Shown: piece by piece, positions 26,101 through 38,100 of the stretch
Numbering within the stretch: the stretch's first letter is position 1
Layout: every line of letters starts with the position of its first letter
Assembly: GCF_932276165.1 (NCBI RefSeq)
Contig: NC_063986.1
Span: 4,476,501-4,540,500 of the forward strand
Direction of reading: 5' to 3'
DNA from: Plutella xylostella
Lineage: Eukaryota > Arthropoda > Insecta > Lepidoptera > Plutellidae
DNA: 64,000 bases
The notes under the pieces: model-generated
Seen by the model: only the letters and a program-made list of their open reading frames with translations
What the model was told of the DNA's origin: nothing
The model's database searches: none
Position numbers and translations under genes: made by a program

Positions 26101-29100
26101 AAAAACATCATATAATATTTCATTTATTTGTATCTACAAAATATAGTAAAATATTTTAAAAGTGAGTCTACTCAGTTACCGATTATGGGAAGTCATCTCA
26201 TATGAGTTAACCAAGAATAACTTCACCTAGGACTCATTACGATTGCTTTGATGTGTTACTGACTCATTAACACCGGCCATCAAAGGTCCCAGAGGAGTTA
26301 TGGCTGTTAAATACAACTCGCTATGGTCAACAAACTGTTGATTTATCTTTTAATGACCCAGTTAATATTTAACAAGGGGTCAGGCAGATGTAAAATTACT
26401 ATTCTGAAAGGTGATTTGAATCGCAAGTGAGCCTCTCTAGTTTCGTGGCACATTTTGACAGTCACATGATCGGCCGCCGTTTGAATGAGCAATTCACTTA
26501 GGACACATCTAGAATTTAGCCCTCAAATTCAAAGAGGGTATTTTATATTTACAATAAGGTTAAAATTGACTTCGAAACACACGAATTTCGACTCTTTACG
26601 TCACTCAAAAAGTTGAAGTTCGTATATCACAACGTCAATTTTAAAGCTATTGTAAAGTGCCAAAAAGCTCTATGAATTTGGGGGTAAGAGCACACACATA
26701 TGTTCATAGCATAATTTGAACCCCACGGCTCGAGTATAAACTTTTTCATTTCACATAAGGTCCAGTTTTTTGATCCGTGGTCAACTTTAACCATTAGTAT
26801 GCGACATACGAATTTTGTTGGTTTTTAAGTAATGGTAGCAATTTATGAGCAATGGTTGAATTAACTAGGGATCAAAACCTGGCCCTAAGGTTATAAAATA
26901 TGATAACATGTGCATCTATGTCGAAGTCAATTTAAGGCCTTTGATAAGCAGTATGCACTGTGCAAGATGGAAGTGTAACTACAGACAGTCTTTAGGAGGA
27001 AACTTTGAGAATTCTACGACAGTTGGAGAGGTGAGGTCTTTGAAACTAAGTGCACGTGTATTGAACTCCCTCTTCTAGGTCAACTCTTGAGAAGTTATAT
27101 GTCTGAGGTACACCTACCTATATGTTAGTGAGAGTTAATAAAAAAACGATGACAGGAACATGCAAACTGCCGAATATTTTGATTAAAAAACAACAATCTC
27201 ATCACCAGTCAAAAAAATACTGAAAAACAAACCGTGCATTTAAAAACACTGTACTCTCAAATTCTACGTAAGTATATTTTTATGGTTTAGGTTATACTTA
27301 AGTAATTAATATTTTGCAACCCACTTTGTTTTATCGTAATAATAAGAAAATACAATCGCGGTAATTCTGGTCTTGTCTGAAAGCTTTTTGGCTACCCAGT
27401 CCGTGAAAACTCAGTTGTTCAAGTGTGTGTGTTTGTAGTTAGTGGCTTTAAGTTTTAAAGTCGTATACCGAATTATTCCTTGATTGTACCTAACCTACAA
27501 TAATAATTTATTAGTTGTAATTTAGTTCGAATTGTTGCTAATTGTGAAACAGCAAGACATGTTAGACAGGAACATAAATAAGCACTAAGAGAATATCAAG
27601 ATATACTTAGTGCAGGTTTAGCTAAGTGCCTGTTTCACAATGTCTAGATTAACGTTATGTATGTGATGCTACTGATGCTGAAACCATGCTGTCACTGTCT
27701 CAAATGTAATTAGTTCAAAGCTCCAGTAATAGCTCATGCATAATATGTTATTATATTAAATTAATTTGTATTGTTTTAGCATGAAAATCCTCTTCTCACA
27801 TAATAATTATATAAATTCCATTCTGAGAGATGAGGACTAAATATAGCATTCTGCACTTCTAGATTTTGCGCACGTAGATAATAATTATGTGAATCCACCA
27901 ATCCGCTGTGGTCCAGCGCAGTGGAAAATGGTCCAAGCTTAGAAAGGGAGATCTTGGGGATATTTACGAAGGTTCTATTCGAGATAGCCAGGTGCAGGTA
28001 CACATAGAATAAAATAGAATGGAATCCATAGAATATGGTAAAATATTCAACATAGATACCTGTCAACAGTAATGGCGACCAGCGTGAACACGCCCGCAGA
28101 CACGGTCAGATTAGCCGTGAAGTTGCTCGCAGTACACGTGGCTGCTCCGAACGGCCAATCAGCGGTCACCAAGAACACGAAGTTCGGAGCGCCGTTCAAA
28201 GTGGCCATTAGCAGGTCAGCGACTGCCAGGTTGACTAGGAAGCAGTTGGTGACGGTGCGCATGCGGCGGTGGGCTGGAAGAAATAGTTTAGTTTAGTTTT
28301 TAAGACCGTCTTGTGACAGACTGCGGTGGCAAGAACTACACCGACAAGAACAGGGCTGTTAAATTTAAGATGAAGACGTTTTAAAGACGAAATGGACACT
28401 AGAGGGTCACTAGCTTACGAATGCCGAATTGTTAGAGTTGAAGTTGGTGCTGCGCTAGAGTAGTCCTCTTAAGCGTTTTTATGAGAAGGGATATCGCATG
28501 AAGCACTACTGTGTATGTTACCTTTAAGCTTCTGAGAGGATTATGTGTGTTGCTTTGGTTTATTAGTAATCCGGGTAATAATACAGGTACTAATTTTGAA
28601 AATTAGTTGCTAAGATACAAAATTTCAAGTAGAAGTGAATGTAAACCAACATTCATATTCAACTAGGTATATGACATTATAATAACACTGAAAGAAAAAA
28701 AATGGCATTATAATAACAAACTATGTTATCTCAAGTCCATAAATATTCAATCTTGTGAAAATACAAAGAAAGAAACCGAGCACTCCACTTTCCCAGTGAC
28801 CGCACAATACACACAACACAGTAACACCGCAAATATTTACATGACAATAATAAAACACCCGCAACCCGATTAACTTGATACACAGCGCCAGCGCTGAGCA
28901 GTGAACATAAATATACAAAAAAAAACAAGCTTTAAAGCCGCATTTTGTAAGAGTGCAGCGGAAATGCACACAAATTATGAGTCCACACTGAAAAGCTTAA
29001 CGGCTGTATATTATTCATCTCTCCTACAGCTTTGCGCTTCAGGAAAAAGGACGTCTTCCAATGTACAGTCGCAAAGGAATTGAAAGTACTCCATTGCGAG

Positions 29101-32100
29101 AGACGATTTCAATTTGAAAACTTAGCCGGTCGGTTGCCTTCAGCGGTTTTCCTGTATCCGCCACAGAATACAGAGTGTATTGATGTTTATTCTGATACGC
29201 TGGGAAACCCAGATATTGCTCGTTGTTAGCAAAATAGAAAATCTAAGAATTCTACCGTGAATGTATCTCGACAGGATTGATTTGATAGAACAAATGTTTG
29301 AGAAGTATTTTACTTGTGAATTGACGACGGAAATTGCATTTGGAAAATGCAATGATTGATTAAATATTTATACCTATGTAAAGCAACAATAACTATACGT
29401 AGTTATCTTATTTAAGTTGGCATACAAGATTTCTTTTTCTATTGTATCCTCGTGCACACCCTCTGGCATTTGTCTTTGTTTGTGCTTTATAGGTGGACTT
29501 ATTAGGTACGAGCTGGTTAGATGTCCCACATGGGGCTTTTAGAAACAAAGTGAGAAAGACCTACTACCTAGGACCCTGCTTATATTTTTTATTATGTTTA
29601 GTTTTTTTATATACTTAAGGCAAGTGTTTGTGTGTTGTAAAAAATATTTACATACATGTCTTTTGTTATATTCTACGCGCAAAAATATGTTTTATCTCAG
29701 CTCTTTGAATGCTTGTAATAACAATAGGCATCCAAAAAGTTAACAAGCTTTAATTAGATTGTGTAAATAATTAATTAGATAGATTCAGATTTAGTCTTAC
29801 TTTTTTGTATTTTAATTATGTAAGCGCTTTTTATTATTTATACCTGCTTCGGGTCCCTGAACAGAAAACACGATACTCAAACCTACTTTCTTCTAAGGAC
29901 TACTTCCACAGAAGAGTCTAACACCCAAAACCAACTTACCAAGAACTATCCATATGACCAGTGTGTTCCCGAGCACGGCCACCAGTAGCATGGCCATGAA
30001 TACGACGAACCAGGCCAGCTGCCCCCACCAGGGCGGGCGGTACGGCCGCTCCCCGAGACCCATGCAGTTGCCCAGCGTCACTCTGTCGACAAAAGAGAAC
30101 TCCTATCAGTCTCAACAGGTGTCTACTACTATTTATTTATCGTATGGCTTTACTGGTTACATAAAATAATATTAAAATAAGAATTTATACACGTCACTAA
30201 AAACTACAATTATTTAAATATGCAGTAGCGCTGCTGGTGAGGTTGGTGAAGTCATCGGCAGGTCCGGCATATTTTGTGATAGGACACTCGAAGACGATGT
30301 GGTCTATGGTCTGCTGTGAGTGTCCGCATTCGCAAGCTGCTGACTCGCTCCACCCCCACTTATGCCAGAGGTATGCACAGTTGCCTACTTTGCCAAGGCC
30401 TGTTCGATATGAGATGAAGCCGAGTACTGAAAGGCTACTATTGTTTAAAGATATAGCAGCCGGTCTATGAAACTTCGTATTTAGTCAAGCATTATATATA
30501 TATATATATATATATATACTCGATCCTTAGAATCCTAGTCATTCTAGTCTCTTATAAAGAGCGAAAACTGACTTAAATCCTAGTATCTTTGTTGACATAG
30601 TGAATACATAATTTAATTAATACCTTCCTATATTTATTTAAAGATCACATTCATTTACAGTTACGTAGCTATAACACTATTTTTATTATCAATAGAATCA
30701 TCGCATCCATCTTCAAACCTTCAGTGTTTCTAAATCCGTAGGCTTTTGTTTATTTTATCAAGCAAGATAGCATAGCGTGCAGCTTATAGCATTAGGTTAT
30801 GGGTTCCGGTGTAATCCGCACTTCGCCGTCAATGGTCTCGAGAATGCCAGGAAATTACGCAAGCGGGTAGAAAATGAAAGACATTCTTAGCTTTTCTTGA
30901 GGTCCATTTTCGTTAGACGGAAATCACATCATAAAATTCATAAGTATTTCGTATTTATGTTTATAAATTAATAAAAATATAATTTAGGTACCTACATAGT
31001 ATAGGTAAGTATCTGAGTAATTGAGATTTTGAGATTGTAAATAATAATAATTTTACGGAAAAAGAAAATTTTCTACGAAAAAACATATTTATATCAAGGT
31101 TATGAACTCAGCGTGAAAAGAAAGCACATGATTAAAGCAATCAGAAGAAAATAACATACGTAAATTGCGTGTTTTCTGACGGTAAACAAAAAATTATGAT
31201 CATACATTTTGATTAAAGGCTGCTTTTATAAGTGTGTAGGGATACCAATTTGTAAGTAATTTTATTCTCTAGCTCGGTGTATTTTTTGAAATGTAGTGTG
31301 GGAAATTCAAGCATAAAATATATCCTGCGTCGGTTGAGATAAAATTTCCTGAATAAGAATGTTGTTAGGTAGATTACTTGGGTAGTTTCTTTTAAATTAT
31401 ATTCTCGTTACTTCACACTTCAGAAAAACATGAACATGAAACATGTAATATTTTACATTATTTCACTGTGATTAATATTCTTGTATTCTTGACGGCAGCA
31501 AACTATGTTGTTCATTAAAAGTTTCTCATAGTAATTAGACAAATTAATAGAAATAACTTGAACAACATCTGTCCAAACTCCACACTTGTAAGTTATTGGA
31601 TAGGTAATTAAAACTTCAAAGATAAAATAACAAAGTTCTATCGAACGAAACACACTACAGCAATGCCGGATAATTACCAGACAAAGAACTTGAAATTGGG
31701 CAATTAAAAGCAAAGTTTCACTTTGGCCTTCACTGAAAAGGCATGAAAACCTCTTATAATTTATTCCCAGGGACAATGTCCCCTAAATCAAGCTAAACTA
31801 AATTATTAATTAGTTTCATCCAACGAAATGGCGAATCATTCACCGTTATTGCAGGATTAGCAACTACAAAACCGCTAGGGCATTAAAGCTATAAATTAGA
31901 GTCGTTGATTTGGCTCAGTCCGACCTGTGAATTCAATTTATTCTTGTGAAAATTCTCTATTTATTTGTACAGTCCGCGTCAACACTCGTGGCACTGCCAG
32001 AGTTCTGTGTCAACTCCGAAACCCGACTTGAACTATAAATATTTTAGTTTCTCTATTTACGTACGAGTATGTAGTAGGCACGTAGTATAGGTATGTTTAT

Positions 32101-35100
32101 GTGAACCATTCCAAGTATAGAAATAGTGTGATCAATCGCTTGCGAAATTGTAAGAAGGAGTTAGCTACTCTAAAAATGCTAGCTGGAAATTCATATTTAT
32201 AAAAATATCAAGTTGAAAGTTCTATTACGAGGAATGATACCATACCTACTGAAATGCATTCCTTTTTTTGAATGTCAAGGTCAATGCTTATAATATACGC
32301 GCCAACTGACACAGCTCGGCATACAAATAGTGTATTGTTGTTGGGTACAAAGCTATTAGGTTGGGTTGTTATTCTAATCAGTAGTTGATCCGGCTGCCCG
32401 GGGCCATCTGGGTCCGCAAACAGACGGCAATGCGATGTCCAGATTAAAGGATCATTTGTCATTATCATTAGGGACACACATATTAATGGTGACAAAACGG
32501 GTACCTAGCGTGTTTACAAAAACAAAATAAAAAGTTGAAAACTGAAACCAGTGGGTAGCTCGTGCGTAGGTATTTTGAAATGGGTGCCCGCGAGTGTAAT
32601 CGATATTTGACTGTATTTTTTGTGTTCTTTAATCTATTTTCATCATCATCACAACCCATCACGTCCCCACTGGGTACAGGTCCCGTTGCAATGAAGGAAG
32701 GGTTTTAGGCCCAGTCCACCACGCTAGCCTAGTGAGACCCCATTTCATCTATTTTGCCAAGCAAATATAATAGATTTTATGAAACTTATGATCTGGGTCT
32801 TCAGAAACTTGGGAACTCTTATCATCAAAACTTTTCTCAGTGAGGCTGAGGCTTCCCTCAGATCAACAAGTTTTCTTATTCTTTAAGTATTAAAAGAGTC
32901 AAGTACGTGTCTTTTATAAATATCAGCGAAACTATTAAAAAATATTTTAATTAGGTAATATCATAATCAAAGTCCAGTAGAAAAAGCACAATGAGACTAA
33001 TTTAAGCAATGTTGCTAATTCTGTCACGTATAAGTTGGGTTAGTTTATTGATAGATAGATAGATAGATAAGTTATTGTCGGTACATACACACACACACAC
33101 GCACTCACGCCTTGTACTAATGTACTCCCTTGCGGGGTAGGCAGAGGTGCATTGCTGCACCCACTTTTCGCCAGAGTGTATGTTAGTCCCAATGTAATAG
33201 GGGGCGGGCCTATTGCCATTTTACGGGCACATCCAAGACCCGAGAACAAATATCTGTGTTTAAACAAATATCTGCCCCAGCCGGGAATCGAACCCGGGAC
33301 CATCGGCTCAGTAGTCAGGGTCACTAACCACTACGCCATTCGGTCGTCGATTGTCGGTACATAAGTCTACATTTAGCTTTCTTTATTATATATTTTATTT
33401 ATCTATTCCTGGACAGCATTATCCGGACTTATCTCATGGTTATCTCACATAATTGTTAAAGAATCCTTCAAGATAGAAAAGCTCGTTTGTCTAAAGGGCC
33501 AGAGTGCGTCCCACGCTCAAGCGTTAGCCTGTTCCAACTCATCTACCTAACCGGTTGTAATGGGTTCCTCGGCAAAAATGGTTAAGGCTCTCTAATTGGA
33601 AACAAGATGGGAAAGTTTGAAGTGACGGACTGGTGTTTTAATTAAAACACAAGCAGTCGAGGAAAAGCCGTTAAAGATGAGGAAAATCTTGATCCATTTA
33701 TCAAATTCGATATTTCTTAATTTCCATGTAAAATTCATGTATTACGTTTGTGTTATAAAATAAATAAATAACATTTCTTACAGATAATAAAGTTCGCCAA
33801 AACGTTTTGGTCTTTGATGATTTTTTTGTATAAAATATAATAATAACTGAATGAATAAAGGTACGTGTATGTATTTGGTATTATAAACTAATCCATACTG
33901 ATACAAAATACAGTACCTACACGATATTTTTTTCTATCTCACAAGATGAGTTGGATCATCTTTATTTTTACCAGATTACGCAAAAAATACATTCTGTTAC
34001 ATGAAGGATGAACAGCCCTCTATTTCATGCTTCACAGAAAGGGTATGTAAACTGCAGATTCTTGGAGAAAAAACGTTCAGCGTTCTAGCGTCATTCTCTA
34101 CAGTTCTAGGAACCTTAAACATCAAATAGAATCCTAGGGAGAGCCAGCGTAGCTTCATAAGCTTCCCGTGAAGCACTCTTACTAAGTTGACTAAGTTTTG
34201 GTTCCTAAATGGGCATTCTCGGATGCACAAAATGTGACTTTTTTGGGTGGAGCTATACAATCCTGCATGGTCCACCTAACCTTCGTGCCCTTACTTACAC
34301 TTACACACAGGAGAAGTACAGGACTCCTACTCGCAAATTAGAGCTGAGTAAATCTGACTGAGAAGAAGGTGAGAAAATTAATAGAGCTCATAAAATTCAG
34401 TTTAGTATTAAGTATTATTAACAGTTTTATTTTCAAGTGTATTTTGATTTATAAAACATAATTCCAAATAATACGATGATAAAGTTTTGAAATATGTTGA
34501 ATTTACCAACGAAAAGCTTGAGATAATTCTAATATTTTCTTCTTTTTCGTTTATATCCAGACCGGATTCCAGGTGAAAATTACTTTTTTCTTTTATATAC
34601 TTATTCAAGATAAAAAGTTTACAGCTTAACCGGTGCGGTGAATACCAGCAAGTGGTTATGTATTCCTTGTTTATTTAAATTACATACAAAATATATATCA
34701 CCGAGGGATTAACTAAAGTCCCAAAATATTTAAAGTTGGGTCGAGATTTTCTTGCACCACCCCTATTTGCCAATTTGGGACTCAAAAAGAAAGAAATATA
34801 TATTAGTAGATACCTATTTATATTTATAAAAGAATGTTGCTTTTTTTGTTTATCCATTTATCTTTTCTCACAACATACATCTATTGTTTTACTTACTGCC
34901 GGTTTCTATAACTCTATCTATCTATAACTGGTAGTTACTTTCATACGATTTTGACAGATTGTAACTTTTCATTATGTCAAAATCGTATGAAAGTAACTAC
35001 CAGTTATGGATAGATAGATATATAGAAACCGGCAGTTAGTGAACCGTAAAAGGCATTATTTCCTCATAGGAAATTCAAACATCCTCATACTTTAATATAG

Positions 35101-38100
35101 AAAAAAATCTGCCTGACTGATGAACCATGTAATTATTTAATATAATATTATTTTCTTCATTTTGCCAATCTTCATCAAACTGAAGTCATCCGATGCTGGA
35201 CATAGGCTTCTCCCGACCTGTGCTATAAGCTATAAGTAACAAAAATTATTTAAAAGTGAGCGTCACAGAATATTTCACTACAATGCAGAAAAATCAATAG
35301 TATAGATAGTCTATCAATGTTGATTTAAAAATACTGTTGACGACCATTATCGTTATTACTGACTGCACGCAATCCTGGCAACAGTCTGATTGTTTAGTAC
35401 AATACCTAGAGGAAACTTTAATTATACATATCCATGTTTCCATCTATGTAGTAGGTATTAGTAAAAGCTTACGTTTTGTCCCACACAAAGTTATTACAGA
35501 TACAAGCGGAGGCTTTGTGCTTTTGAAGGAACATGAATACAGTTTGAATATGGCTGATTACCAAACGTATTTTTTAACGTTTCTAAACTATATAACCTGT
35601 ACAAGAACTAGATGTAATAAATATATATGTATAATACCTAAGAAGCTATTTATATATACACTAACGAGAATAATAATAACATAGTTTTACATAAAGTAGT
35701 GTCTCCTTTGTTGTTTCAACGACAGGAGCAGGCTTGGGAAGGAGTTTCATTGGAAACTTTGCGAAGTATACATTAAAGTTATTTCTTGCCAAGAGTATTA
35801 CAAAACTGAACAGAAGCATATCTGGCTGAGGAAGGCTGAAGACCGAGTGTTGTGGTAATCCACGGGAGAGGCCTATGTTTAGCAGAGTACAGGCTGATGA
35901 TGAATTTAAAATTATTTACTGACGTAGTTGTATTACAATTTATATTTTATAGAAGTTTATTTTTTAATTTTTCGGTTATTAGTTGTACCTAGATTGTTAC
36001 AGCCCTATTTGAAACTGGAACTTAAAAAAATGAGTGCAACAATGCCCGTTTCCTACCCCACATTTTAGTGCACTTAATATTTGTTATTAGAGATATTTCT
36101 AGCACAAAACAAACGGTGTTACATACGTAATGTTTCTATTTTAGTTCCGCCTGTTTACCGGGTTACAGAAATAGACAAAGGTGTCTGTGGTTCTATATCA
36201 CCCGTCGCGTCGTTAGTACTTATTTCTTCCGTCATATCACCTGCCACATGACATCATCGGTAAACATTTCATGGCATGATGGCACTGTGGACGTCGCGAC
36301 ATTTACACAGGGCACAGTGGGCACACCCATTCAGTAGGTAACGGACATATGGATAAAAGTAACAATCATACTTGGATCGGGTTTCTAATTCAAATAAGGC
36401 ATATTCAGTTGAAGAAGTAGATAAAAATGGTCTGTTTCGAAACTTGAATGCCATGCTTATAAAACCAGAAATTTAATTTTAAACATTCCATTAACCGATC
36501 CCAAACAGCTTGTGAATGCATTGGATTTAAACTAATATACACACTTTATAGGTACATTATTAAACATAAAAGGGACACGGGATCCATTTACTGTTTATCA
36601 AAGCTCCCTCGGCTCAAAAAACCAAGTTACTGAGTAGTAAAAATATCAATTTCTTAAAAATATCACGAAAGTTATTTTTACTTTCAGCTTTTACTTTTTA
36701 TAAGTCAAGAAAAGCTTTATTACATAACTCGTAACTCTGCTTCAGAATAACTGGCTAGCACAAAACAGTTGTGGTATTTCTCGAGATAATATTTACAAGG
36801 TTTATGAGGACATGCTGCGGAATTTACCTTTTCAGTGCTTTGTTGTATGCAGCATTTCAAGTAAAGATACACTCGCGAACAATGAAAAAGTTCTAGTGAC
36901 AAGGTACTACTAAACGGAAATGGCTAACTTAATGACACCGCCGCCGTCCGTAATATTGAAATACATTTAACAGTGTATAACAGGATATTACCAACTTAAA
37001 ACGTAAAAAATGTGTTTAAACTCTAGGCGTTGCTTAGCTAATAATTTTATATACCATAATAATAATGTCCTCCTAGCCGAATTTCGACCACGGCGGCCAA
37101 TCTCAATTGAGATCAGCTATCTACGCAGGAGTATATTATAGTGCCCAAGTGTGTGCGCAGTACACAGGAGCACTCTCTGTTCCATCACTCTCATAGCCCA
37201 ATGGGACGGATTGACCGACACGACTGGAGAGAGCTAGGCGCAGGACCGACTGCTTTACATGCCCATCCGACAGCATGGATCGTTTCACTGTTTCGGACAT
37301 CAGGTGATCAGCCTTCTATGTCCTAACCAAACTTAGAACCACAATTTAGAAACACAAATTGATGGTCCCACCCGGGAATCGAACCCGGGACCTCTGGGTC
37401 ATGAAGCGAAGCTTCTACCACTAGACCACAGAGGCAGTTTATATGCCATATTATTTTAATTAAGTCTCGCCCTTTTATTTAAACAAAATAACTAGTGCAT
37501 GACTGCACTCGTAAAAAAACCTACAGCGCTAGTCTATAAATTGGTGCTAACCATCTAGATTCTAGATTCTCTAGCCCTACTTCCGTTTCCGAGTTGTAAT
37601 TTATCACGTGGATAAAGTTGTTCCGGCATCCGGTTGTGGGACGCCCTCTACCGGCCCAAGTAATCTGTGGTTCAATTATTGCTGGAATCCGGTGGATTTA
37701 AGACTAAAGTGTTACCATGTCTTATTTACCACTTAGAGGTGCATAATAACATGTCGATAGGAAGGTATCATAAAGGTAGGAGAATGTAGATGTGACTTGT
37801 AATATATTACTCGTACTAAAGATGTCTTTGTATTGATTTTCCGTTTGACTTTCAATTTATTAGGTATTATAAGTACCTACTTAATATATCTCCACTACAT
37901 GTTATTGCAGATTGGCTACCTCTATACATATAATTATGTTCACAAAGCAAAATAAAAATAGAAAAAGTTAAATTTTCTAACTTTAAATGGTTAAAGACGG
38001 TATTTTATTTATGACAGCGATTGCCTAAGTGCTAAGTAGTACTTTTATCGTCTTTTGATATGATTTCAATTAAGTACATTATTATCTCACATTTCAGCAC

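Noticed and set aside
35337..35684. 115-codon plus-strand ORF in receptor intron 1
   Set aside because: No recognised motif, AT-driven composition, opposite strand to the gene, and no supporting splice or promoter signal.
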